Source of the DNA: Chitinophagales bacterium
GTDB lineage: Bacteria > Bacteroidota > Bacteroidia > Chitinophagales > Chitinophagaceae
Direction: 5' to 3'
NCBI GenBank assembly: GCA_017303835.1
Contig: JAFLBI010000001.1
Coordinates: 806,001 to 870,000 of the forward strand
DNA length: 64,000 nucleotides
Both the position numbers and the translations under genes were made by a program. This document shows, in pieces, positions 55,835 through 64,000 of this stretch; within the stretch, counting starts at the first letter, position 1; each line of letters opens with the position of its first letter. The notes beneath the pieces were generated by a model. It searched no databases and had not been told where the DNA came from. It worked only from the letters and a program-made list of their open reading frames with translations.

Positions 55835-56800
55835 TCAATGCGTACGCTGCACCAGAAATGCGGCCAATTCTTTCATTGGCTGCTTTCTTGCGGCAACAAC
55901 AGCTACAGCTTCCAGATGATCCATTGCTTTGTCCACATACTGCTGTTTTAAATCCCTAGCCCAGCTATCCACACCACAAGCACGGAAAATAGCCAGCACC
56001 TGTGCCACTTTATCAGCAGGATTTTCCTCCATCAATTGCAAGAGCTTTGCCTTATTCACAGCATCAGCTGTTTCCAATGCATGGATCAATAAAAAAGTCT
56101 TTTTGTTTTGTCGGATATCGCCACCGGGTTCCTTACCAAATTTCTCCGGGTCGCCGAACGCATCGAGATAATCATCCTGAATCTGAAAAGCAATACCGAG
56201 GTTTTTACCAAACTCATAGAGATGGCGGCAATTGCCTTCACTGGCACCACCAATAATAGCGCCCATTTCCAAACTCGCAGCTAGCAATACCGAAGTCTTT
56301 AAAGTAATCATATTGATATAAGCATCCAGCGCAACGTTTTGCTGCTGCTCAAAATCCATATCCAGTTGTTGTCCCTCACACACTTCACGTGCAGTTGTAT
56401 TGAATAAATGGAGGATGCGTGGTAAGAGTGCGGGATTGATATGCGCCAATTGTTCATAGGCACGAATCAACATCACATCCCCACTGAGTAAAGCAGTATT
56501 ACTGCCATATTTGATATGTACAGTTTCCATTCCTCTGCGCAAGGGTGCAGCATCCATGATATCATCGTGGATCAAAGTAAAATTGTGGAAGAGTTCGATT
56601 GCGGTTGCAACAGCATATGCATCCTGCTGAATGGTATCAAACAATTCATTCCCCATTAAACACATCACTGGGCGAACACGTTTTCCTCCTAAGCTTAGGA
56701 AGTAATCACAAGGTGCATAAAGGCTTTCCGGTGCTGCCGGAAAATGCGCTTTGTTAAAATGCGTGGCAAAATCTGTTACCAAACTTGTAAAATCATGCAT
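55835..56800 (-). CDS. polyprenyl synthetase (all-trans, GGPP-type)
   Basis: A 321-residue isoprenyl diphosphate synthase. The first Asp-rich motif is DDIMD in LIHDDIMDAAPLRRG and the second is DDYLD in QIQDDYLDAFGDP; GGKRVRPVM marks the start of the fold and Gln in FQIQDD fits. It condenses isopentenyl diphosphate onto allylic primers to make geranylgeranyl-type diphosphates used for carotenoids or quinones. Its product length cannot be read with confidence. The stop abuts that of the SIR2-like gene. Confidence 0.93.
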   Translation of the reverse strand: MHDFTSLVTDFATHFNKAHFPAAPESLYAPCDYFLSLGGKRVRPVMCLMGNELFDTIQQDAYAVATAIELFHNFTLIHDDIMDAAPLRRGMETVHIKYGSNTALLSGDVMLIRAYEQLAHINPALLPRILHLFNTTAREVCEGQQLDMDFEQQQNVALDAYINMITLKTSVLLAASLEMGAIIGGASEGNCRHLYEFGKNLGIAFQIQDDYLDAFGDPEKFGKEPGGDIRQNKKTFLLIHALETADAVNKAKLLQLMEENPADKVAQVLAIFRACGVDSWARDLKQQYVDKAMDHLEAVAVVAARKQPMKELAAFLVQRTH

Positions 56801-56904
56801 GTCACAAACCTAAATCAAAATCAGCAAGCATTCTCAACATTTCCTTAACGGAATAGACTGTTATTTGGCAGGATTATTTCTAACACAACACTAAAACCCG
56901 GAAC

Positions 56905-57381
56905 ATGAAATACTTAGTTTTCACTGCAGCATTACTGATAGGCATAGCACAAGTACAGGCACAAAATCTTGGGCCAGATTATAAAACTGCTATTGGGATG
57001 AAGGTTTTTCCTGCCGCTTTATCGGCCAAACATTTTGTTCAGGAGAACAGAGCAGTTGAAGGCTTACTGTACATGTGGGATTATGGCTCAAGACTTACAG
57101 CATTGTATCAGATCTACGGAGATATCCGAACAGTGGAAGGCATGAAATGGTATATCGGCGGCGGTGCACATCTGGGCTATATGAACGACAAATGGGTAAA
57201 AGACAATCCGGGCAAAGCCGGTGGAGTTTCGCTGGGTGTGGATGGGGTGCTGGGTATGGACTATAAAATCAAAGGGGCCCCAGTGAATATTAGTTTCGAC
57301 TGGCAGCCCTCTTTTAATTTCGTTGGCGGCAACTATTTTGAAGCAGGTTGGGGCGGATTGGGTATCCGCTATGCTTTTTAA
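56905..57381 (+). CDS. small outer-membrane beta-barrel protein, unassigned
   Basis: A 158-residue protein with a signal peptide (MKYLVFTAALLIGIAQVQAQ) and strand-turn patterns of a small barrel (MKWYIGGGAHLGYMND, VSLGVDGVLGMDYKI), ending in an aromatic residue, GGLGIRYAF, as needed for BAM recognition. No named family is recognised. It is convergent with an unknown secreted protein and their stop codons overlap in a TTAA. Confidence 0.65.
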   Translation: MKYLVFTAALLIGIAQVQAQNLGPDYKTAIGMKVFPAALSAKHFVQENRAVEGLLYMWDYGSRLTALYQIYGDIRTVEGMKWYIGGGAHLGYMNDKWVKDNPGKAGGVSLGVDGVLGMDYKIKGAPVNISFDWQPSFNFVGGNYFEAGWGGLGIRYAF

Positions 57382-57788
57382 TAGAAGATATAAGAATAAG
57401 GATTTGATGGGTCGTAGCTCGCAGGCTTCAACGCATGGAAATTCTTCTTATCAACTTCATAAAAGAAGAAGTCCATCTCTTTCCTGAAATCATTCATGAT
57501 TCTGTTATGACGGTAAGTGTATTCCGCATAATTGGTTTGAATCATTGGAACAATGGCTGATTTCTTTTGCAGAAAGCTGTATAAAGAACGCTTCAGTGCA
57601 TCTCTCTGGAAGGTACTCAGATCAAGTTTAACTTTCAGCTGCTCAGACATTTTTGTGGCCATGCTCAGCAATTGCTGAGAAGAATAGGTAGAATGCTGTG
57701 TAGGCACATCTGATTTACCACCAGATACACCACCTGCAAATGCTACAACGGATAGGGAAAAGAAAATAAGCGTAATAATGGCTTTCAT
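57378..57788 (-). CDS. exported small protein, unknown
   Basis: A 136-residue protein with a signal peptide (MKAIITLIFFSLSVVAFA) and a helical body (YSSQQLLSMATKMSEQLKVKLDLSTFQRDALKRSLYSFLQKKS). The C-terminus is Tyr/Pro-rich (YDPSNPYSYIFY). It shows some resemblance to CpxP/Spy-like helical periplasmic proteins but no family is claimed. Its stop overlaps the convergent barrel gene. Confidence 0.6.
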   Translation of the reverse strand: MKAIITLIFFSLSVVAFAGGVSGGKSDVPTQHSTYSSQQLLSMATKMSEQLKVKLDLSTFQRDALKRSLYSFLQKKSAIVPMIQTNYAEYTYRHNRIMNDFRKEMDFFFYEVDKKNFHALKPASYDPSNPYSYIFY

Positions 57789-57971
57789 AATTGGATATTT
57801 ATTGGACTTGGATATTTTTTCGTAACAGGGTGCAAATTATTCGGCATTTGGCATCTGCCGAATTAAAAAGCCATTAAGAGCAATTAAAAGGAAATTAAGT
57901 ACTGATTATCAATGCTGTACAAGACTCTTAGAGAGAAGTTTCGGGTAGATTTACCGTTAATGCATACGCAC

Positions 57972-57997
57972 AAAAAAAGCAGCTATTCGCCGCTTTT
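57972..57997 (-). terminator. probable terminator of the rpmB-ftsY operon
   Basis: On the minus strand, AAAAGCGGC and GCTGCTTTT form a nine-pair stem with one mismatch around GAATA, followed by more T. It is 28 bases beyond the ftsY stop. Confidence 0.7.
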
Positions 57998-58024
57998 GTA
58001 TGCTATGATAAATTAGTCAAACAA

Positions 58025-58984
58025 TTAATCCAGCTTAAACAAACTGTCTACAAATTCTTGTTTATCGAAGATCAACAGATCATCCATTTTCTCGCCTACC
58101 CCAATAAACTTAACCGGAATCTTAAACTGATTGGCAATGGCCAATACTACGCCACCTTTAGCCGTACCATCCAGTTTGGTAATGGTGAGCGCATTCACAT
58201 CAGTAGCTGCGGTAAAATGTTTGGCTTGTTCCAATGCATTCTGGCCTGTAGAGCCATCTAATACCAGCATTACTTCATGTGGTGCATCAGGTAATACCTT
58301 GCTGATGACGCGACGAATTTTGCTCAACTCTTCCATCAAATGGGCTTTGTTGTGCAAACGGCCAGCAGTATCAATAATCACCACATCGGTACCACGTGCT
58401 ACTGCACTTTGCACTGTATCAAAAGCCACAGCGCTGGGATCACTACCCATGGCTTGTTTCACGATGGGCACGCCGGTTCTTTCACTCCAGATGGTTAATT
58501 GATCTACTGCAGCTGCGCGGAATGTATCCGCAGCACCAAGCAATACCTCATATCCGGCTTTTTTATAGTTGTGGGCCAGTTTACCGATGGTTGTGGTTTT
58601 ACCTACACCGTTCACGCCAACGACCAGAATCACGTATGGCTTTTTGGCTGCAGGTACATCAAAGTTCTTGTAAGACTGGTCATCAGCATCTACCAATACA
58701 TGCTGTATTTCTTCTCTTAGGATGCGGTTGAGATCGGATGTGCCGAGATACTTATCCTGCTTCACGCGCTTTTCGATACGCTCGATGATTTGTACAGTGG
58801 TATCAATACCCACATCCGCACTCACCAGTGCTTCTTCCAGGTTATCGAGCACTTCATCATCAATGCTGCTCTTACCTGCAATGGCACGGGTTATCTTAGA
58901 TAAAAAACCTTCCTTGGTCTTTTGAAGACCTTGGTCGAGCGTTTCTTTTTCTTTCTTTCCAAAGAGTTTGCTGAAAAAACTCAT
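58025..58984 (-). CDS. ftsY: signal recognition particle receptor FtsY
   Basis: A 319-residue GTPase of the SRP family without the long acidic N-terminal domain of E. coli FtsY. The N-domain starts MSFFSKLFGKKEKETLDQGLQKTKEGF. G1 is GVNGVGKTTT, then DTFRAAAVDQL, the G3 DTAGRLHNKAHLMEEL, and TKLDGTAKGG. It docks SRP-ribosome complexes at the inner membrane for co-translational insertion. The start at 58984 fits the family; an upstream frame to 59044 overlaps only spacer. It is the last gene of the rpmB-rpmG-DUF4295-ftsY operon. Confidence 0.96.
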   Translation of the reverse strand: MSFFSKLFGKKEKETLDQGLQKTKEGFLSKITRAIAGKSSIDDEVLDNLEEALVSADVGIDTTVQIIERIEKRVKQDKYLGTSDLNRILREEIQHVLVDADDQSYKNFDVPAAKKPYVILVVGVNGVGKTTTIGKLAHNYKKAGYEVLLGAADTFRAAAVDQLTIWSERTGVPIVKQAMGSDPSAVAFDTVQSAVARGTDVVIIDTAGRLHNKAHLMEELSKIRRVISKVLPDAPHEVMLVLDGSTGQNALEQAKHFTAATDVNALTITKLDGTAKGGVVLAIANQFKIPVKFIGVGEKMDDLLIFDKQEFVDSLFKLD

Positions 58985-59063
58985 AATCGGCTTTTGCGTG
59001 GATGGAAAAACAAAAAGCCATCCCGTAAGCAGGACAGCTTTCAATATTATTCAGACCCAGTCA

Positions 59064-59237
59064 TTACTTCTGAGCCAGGAAATCCTTCACTTTATCCTTG
59101 TGTACGATCTGCTCCTTGAAGGTGTAAGCACCAGTCTTGGGGCTACGTACAGCCTTGATCACTTTGGTCCAGTTCTTCGCTTCCGCAGAAGCCTTGGCGT
59201 CCTTGATTTTCGCGTTTTTAGATGCTGCTTTTGCCAT
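59064..59237 (-). CDS. DUF4295 small basic protein
   Basis: A 57-residue protein (starts MAKAASKNAKIKDAKASAEA, ends VKDFLAQK), with 16 Lys, including WTKVIKAVRSPKTGAYTFKEQIV. This matches DUF4295, a short Bacteroidota-specific protein encoded beside L33. It is too short for common gene-finding cut-offs. It lies 79 bases before ftsY and 32 bases after rpmG. A ribosome-associated role is inferred from the operon and basic composition. Confidence 0.85.
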   Translation of the reverse strand: MAKAASKNAKIKDAKASAEAKNWTKVIKAVRSPKTGAYTFKEQIVHKDKVKDFLAQK

Positions 59238-59269
59238 ATCTCAATAATTTATAGAGTCAGCGATGCTGA

Positions 59270-59452
59270 TTACTTGATTTCTTTGTGAACAGTCACTTTC
59301 TTCAGAATAGGGTTATACTTCTTCAGCTCAAGACGCTCAGGAGTATTCTTCTTGTTCTTAACAGTGATGTAACGGCTTGTACCCGGCTGACCGCTAGTCT
59401 TGTGCTCGGTACATTCCAAAATCACCTGAACCCTGTTACCTTTCTTTGCCAT
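59270..59452 (-). CDS. rpmG: 50S ribosomal protein L33
   Basis: A 60-residue basic protein with the L33 pattern [55 protein letters not shown]. Only one Cys is present, so it lacks the four-Cys zinc ribbon of the C+ form and is the zinc-free C- form. It lies 23 bases after rpmB. Confidence 0.96.
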   Translation of the reverse strand: MAKKGNRVQVILECTEHKTSGQPGTSRYITVKNKKNTPERLELKKYNPILKKVTVHKEIK

Positions 59453-59475
59453 TGTATCGGTAATTTACTGGTTAA

Positions 59476-59712
59476 TTAAATTTTAACGCCTTCAGCACGC
59501 ATTTGCTTAATCACGGTAGCCAGACCGTTCTTGTTGATAGTACGGATAGCTTCACCGGAAACTTTCAGCGTAACCCAACGATCTTCTTCAGCAAAAAAGA
59601 AACGCTTGGTCTGAAGATTGGGTAAAAAACGACGCTTGGTCTTGATGTTTGAGTGAGAAACATGGTGACCGCTTAATGGCTTCTTACCTGTAACTTGACA
59701 TACTCTTGCCAT
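59476..59712 (-). CDS. rpmB: 50S ribosomal protein L28
   Basis: A 78-residue protein of normal L28 length: [34 protein letters not shown] with the conserved GKKP and SHSN...KRRF parts. One Cys remains of the zinc set, again the zinc-free type. First gene of the operon, 34 bases downstream of a good -7 element. Confidence 0.97.
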   Translation of the reverse strand: MARVCQVTGKKPLSGHHVSHSNIKTKRRFLPNLQTKRFFFAEEDRWVTLKVSGEAIRTINKNGLATVIKQMRAEGVKI

Positions 59713-59745
59713 GATGCTAAATTTTGCTCCCAAATTTTGGGACGG

Positions 59746-59775
59746 CAAAGGTAAGGAAGCGATCGGATTTTGCAA
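59746..59775 (-). promoter_or_regulatory. promoter of rpmB-rpmG-DUF4295-ftsY
   Basis: On the minus strand TTG (59773-59775) and TACCTTTG (59746-59753) are 19 bases apart, a good match to the Bacteroidota consensus. The leader to the rpmB start is about 27 bases. Confidence 0.7.
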
Positions 59776-59868
59776 GCAGGAAATTGCTTTTTTTCAGAGA
59801 TTTTTCCACGCGGGCTGAATAAATGCCTGTTGGATTTGCCACAAATATCGGTTTATCCACAAAATAAA

Positions 59869-59894
59869 TGGTCCCGACAAGCTTGCCGGGACCA
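59869..59894 (-). terminator. terminator after the M14 peptidase gene
   Basis: TGGTCCCG...CGGGACCA, a near-perfect 26-base palindrome with one mismatch, directly past the peptidase stop, followed on the minus strand by TTTATTTT. Confidence 0.8.
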
Positions 59895-59919
59895 AAATCA
59901 TTGATTTTCAGTGTTGTTT

Positions 59920-62475
59920 TTAGAGTCGGATAATCTCCCCGAATACAACGGCATTCAGGAAAATCTTACTCGTACCCAACCAAAAAGCCCTGAAATTAAG
60001 GTTATCCACCATGGAAATCACCCTGCCCCTACCTAGCTGATCAATATTCACCACGGCAGAATTTTTCACTTTATCGCGATAGCCGCGATATAAATAACCA
60101 CTCTGCAGCGGGTTATCCGTGTACATCACCGGTGAATCATAGGGATCATTGTTTTGATCCATAAACAAGGTATTGCTCTTGAATACACTCACGGTATTCT
60201 GACCATAACCATAACACAAAGGATGTGTGGGGTCCAGTTTGGCTTCAAACAAGGATCCTGCCATGTCTTTGGCACGCTGTTCATCACTCCGGAGATAATA
60301 AGGCAGCATGGCTGTAGTATCTTTCTTATCGGCCGCATCACGGAAAATCACCTTGGTCATGCCGTTTCTAGCCAACCAATTTGTAGCATCTTCAGTGGCT
60401 ATCAAAGTACCACCTCCTGCAATCCATGTACGGAGCTTATCCTGCGCATTCTTATCCAGATTGCTGTAAGAACCAGATGGCATGATGATCACATTATAAC
60501 GTGCCGTATTAATGGCATTAAAACGATCTACATCCACAATGCTTACCGGAATACCGAAACGCTGATCCATCAGGTGCCAAATTTCACCCACATCTGTAGC
60601 ACTTGTACCTGTACCACCAAACATCATCACACGCGGTGCGCGGATATTGGCCATACTATTGCTACCCAGATCAACACCACCAACTGATAAAGAACTGCCT
60701 GTGCTGTACACATCTACACCCGTTCCTTTGATGGCATCATTCAGTAATTGAAAAATCTCTGCTTCGCTCCTGTTCTGAATCTTTACAGGTATCACAATAC
60801 TGCCATAACCAAATGCTTCTTGCTTTCCATTGATGCCTGCACCAAATTTCTGCGTAGCTACTTTAGTGATCAATCCCCTACTCTGTAGGCGATACAAGAG
60901 TTTAGGCGCATAATAATCATCCCAACGGAAGATATACGCATTGCTGCTCACACCGCCGATGAGCTTACCTTCTGCAACAGGTGTAGCTGTTAACTCATCA
61001 CCTAATAAATTGGTGGCAGGTGTTTTGATTTCTGCATTGGGCAAACCAAACGCTAAAGACATCGTCCAGGCAGTAACATCATAAAACAAACTGTCTTTGT
61101 ATTCGAATGTTTTTTCAAATACTGTTTTGATGATTTTGAATTGCTGCTGCGCTGTTGGAATCACATACGCTTGTCCAGCTTTAAAATTCTTACCATCAGC
61201 ACTCACATCAGTTTTCAAACTATAAACTTTTACCTGATGGCGCTGCAACATTTCAATAAACATATTGGTGCGACTCTTGTCCTTCTCATCACCAAATACA
61301 TATGCTTTCACAGGAAACGCTTCAGATTCTTTGGCTACGTCTTTGTAGAAGTCGCGCTGAAAAGCCAACATCTCTTTGCGCAAAGCACGTGCGGCTTCCA
61401 AAGTAGATAATGATGTAACAAACTGATTGCGGATGGTAAAAGGAAAAGTAAGCAAACCATTGTCTGTTTCTTGCGCATGACCGCGACTACTAGCTTGCTC
61501 AAACAGAATACCTACTGCCCCGTTGATATCCGGATAAGTAGAACCCTTACCATAATAGAAATCATCATAGCCCTCTTTGGTAAAATACATTGAGCCGATG
61601 CTGTCTAAAAATTTCGCATGGAAATTACCAATAGCAGCAGTGAGTTCTTGGTTGCGGTTGGGCGTATTGGGGTTTACGCGACTAGGTACACCGGGCTGGA
61701 AAAAGAAAGTAGCATTACTTCCTTGCTCATGGTGATCAGTGAGGATATTGGGCTTCCAATCATGATACACTTTTAACCTGCTTCTGCTTTCTACGTGTTG
61801 TGCAGGTAACCAATCACGATTCAAATCAAACCAATAATGATTAAAGCGACCGCCAGGCCATACTTCATTGAACTCACGCGCCTGCGGATCAGCTACCATG
61901 GTTTTGCTTTTGTGCATATTGGCCCAGTTGGCAAAACGGTTTAACCCATCGGGATTAAAAGAGGGATCAAATATGATCACCACTTTCTCTAATAAGTCTT
62001 CAACTGCAGCACCTTGTGCAGCCGCGAGATAATAGGCTGTAAGCAAAGCCGCGTTTGAGCCACTGCTTTCATTGCCATGTATGCTATAGCCCTGCCATAC
62101 TACGATGGGCATATTGTCCAGGTTCAGTGAGCCGGATTGACTCGCATCACTTAACTTCAAATGTTCTTTGCGAATATTTTCAATCTGTGCATGGTTTTTC
62201 GGCGAAGTGATGATCATTGCCAATTGTGGGCGACCTTCATAAGTATAACCACTTACTTGTAAAGTAATTCGATCAGAAGCCTGATCCAAGGCTTTCATGT
62301 AATTCACTAAACGATCGTGCGTTACATGCCACTCACCCACTTCATGATAAATCACCGATTTAGGCGTAGGAATGTTGGGATTGTACGAAACGTTCTTCGG
62401 TAGATAATAATCTAAGCTCTGTGCATTTGCCATGACAATACTTAATAGCATGGCAGCAAGCATCCATTTTCTCAT
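59920..62475 (-). CDS. M14 zinc carboxypeptidase with C-terminal GATase/DJ-1-like domain
   Basis: An 851-residue secreted protein. Signal peptide MRKWMLAAMLLSIVMANAQ. The M14 domain (about 40-420) has the zinc pair H133-x-x-E136 in GYSIHGNESSGSNAALL, a later His in ILTDHHEQGSNATFFF, and the likely catalytic Glu in GILFEQASSRGHA. A second domain (about 615-770) reads PRVMMFGGTGTSATDVGEIWHLMDQRF...YNVIIMPSGSYSNLD...LRTWIAGGGTLIATEDA, the glutamine-amidotransferase-like/PfpI fold, lacking a clear nucleophilic Cys. Members are thought to trim peptides in the envelope. Monocistronic. Confidence 0.88.
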   Translation of the reverse strand: MRKWMLAAMLLSIVMANAQSLDYYLPKNVSYNPNIPTPKSVIYHEVGEWHVTHDRLVNYMKALDQASDRITLQVSGYTYEGRPQLAMIITSPKNHAQIENIRKEHLKLSDASQSGSLNLDNMPIVVWQGYSIHGNESSGSNAALLTAYYLAAAQGAAVEDLLEKVVIIFDPSFNPDGLNRFANWANMHKSKTMVADPQAREFNEVWPGGRFNHYWFDLNRDWLPAQHVESRSRLKVYHDWKPNILTDHHEQGSNATFFFQPGVPSRVNPNTPNRNQELTAAIGNFHAKFLDSIGSMYFTKEGYDDFYYGKGSTYPDINGAVGILFEQASSRGHAQETDNGLLTFPFTIRNQFVTSLSTLEAARALRKEMLAFQRDFYKDVAKESEAFPVKAYVFGDEKDKSRTNMFIEMLQRHQVKVYSLKTDVSADGKNFKAGQAYVIPTAQQQFKIIKTVFEKTFEYKDSLFYDVTAWTMSLAFGLPNAEIKTPATNLLGDELTATPVAEGKLIGGVSSNAYIFRWDDYYAPKLLYRLQSRGLITKVATQKFGAGINGKQEAFGYGSIVIPVKIQNRSEAEIFQLLNDAIKGTGVDVYSTGSSLSVGGVDLGSNSMANIRAPRVMMFGGTGTSATDVGEIWHLMDQRFGIPVSIVDVDRFNAINTARYNVIIMPSGSYSNLDKNAQDKLRTWIAGGGTLIATEDATNWLARNGMTKVIFRDAADKKDTTAMLPYYLRSDEQRAKDMAGSLFEAKLDPTHPLCYGYGQNTVSVFKSNTLFMDQNNDPYDSPVMYTDNPLQSGYLYRGYRDKVKNSAVVNIDQLGRGRVISMVDNLNFRAFWLGTSKIFLNAVVFGEIIRL

Positions 62476-62557
62476 GGGGCAAAATTTTGAAAATGGAAAT
62501 TAGGGGAAAACAATGAGGAATGATTGGAGGATGGGATGAATGGAGCTCAATGAATGG

Positions 62558-62589
62558 ATGATAGAATGATAGAGTGATAGAATGATAGA
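62558..62589. repeat. four tandem copies of an 8-bp unit upstream of the M14 gene
   Basis: ATGATAGA occurs four times in succession (third copy GTGATAGA). It is about 85 bases upstream of the peptidase start on its coding side and sits within a wider GATAGAAT/GGATGAATGG stretch. Followed at 62591-62650 by TTGTCAATT/CCATCAGCTATCAACC repeats. Copy number may vary by slippage. Confidence 0.7.
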
Positions 62590-62670
62590 ATATTGTCAAT
62601 TAACTATTGACTATCAGCCATCAGCTATCAACCATCAACCCACTTTTGACTTTTCCTCTTGCCTTTTGAC

Positions 62671-64000
<1,330 letters not shown>

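Noticed and set aside
62558-62589. Regulatory phase-variation switch for the M14 peptidase
   Set aside because: The 8-bp tandem is outside the likely promoter and no effect on spacing can be argued from one sequence.

Overview
The window looks like chromosomal DNA of a Bacteroidota bacterium, most likely family Chitinophagaceae (a Sediminibacterium-like organism is my guess, not a proof). Reasons: a short RpoD without the long N-terminal region, many TAnnTTTG -7 promoter elements, no Shine-Dalgarno pattern, type IX secretion proteins (PorP/SprF and a type B C-terminal sorting domain), DUF3276, DUF3822, DUF4249, DUF4295 and DUF2027-Smr proteins, and the rpmB-rpmG-DUF4295-ftsY order. Both ends cut genes: an ABC exporter on the left and an ABC-F ATPase on the right. 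No rRNA, tRNA, CRISPR array, transposase or integrase was recognised.

Layout. 0-7.5 kb: ABC exporter, DUF3276 nucleic-acid-binding protein, a reverse-strand set of GNAT, glucose-6-phosphate isomerase and threonine aldolase, the primary sigma factor and a DUF4249 lipoprotein. 7.5-9.8 kb: trxB-folB-TPR-acyl-CoA-binding protein run. 9.8-12 kb: outer-membrane protein and MATE exporter. 12-17.7 kb: a tightly overlapping run DUF3822-rsmD-bioD-formyl-THF cyclo-ligase-lpxK-RNase R. 18-23.7 kb: saccharopine-dehydrogenase-like protein, gyrA and a TPR protein. 23.7-33.5 kb: PQQ-type sugar dehydrogenase, head-GIN protein, a glycoprotein/amino-sugar salvage neighbourhood (GH109, N-acetylhexosamine-kinase-like protein, glycosylasparaginase), cutC, serA and a serine hydrolase. 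33.6-36.1 kb: membrane pyrophosphatase with an unusual C-terminal tail.

37.5-40.9 kb is an AT-rich accessory island: a ParB/Srx-like protein, a D12-class DNA adenine methyltransferase two bases downstream, and an unknown small protein. It is flanked by imperfect inverted 30-nt repeats, with strong palindromes at its left side. 40.9-57.8 kb returns to ordinary genes: DEAD-box helicase, BlaI/M56 pair, a SprF plus a 1460-residue PKD-repeat T9SS protein, WbqC, Smr, amino-acid permease and polyprenyl synthetase. Into this a single AT-rich SIR2-like gene has been placed (54.8-55.8 kb). 57.9-64 kb: ftsY with ribosomal protein genes L28 and L33, an M14 peptidase fused to a GATase-like domain, and the ABC-F ATPase.

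The best candidates for something undescribed are the ParB-like/methyltransferase/small-protein island and the solitary SIR2-like gene, which has Asn where the family usually has a catalytic His. Both resemble defence-type cargo, but the function of each is inference. Secondary signals are a three-copy REP-like palindrome array at 28.45-28.58 kb, a 101-residue tail on the pyrophosphatase, and several convergent gene pairs whose stop codons touch or overlap.
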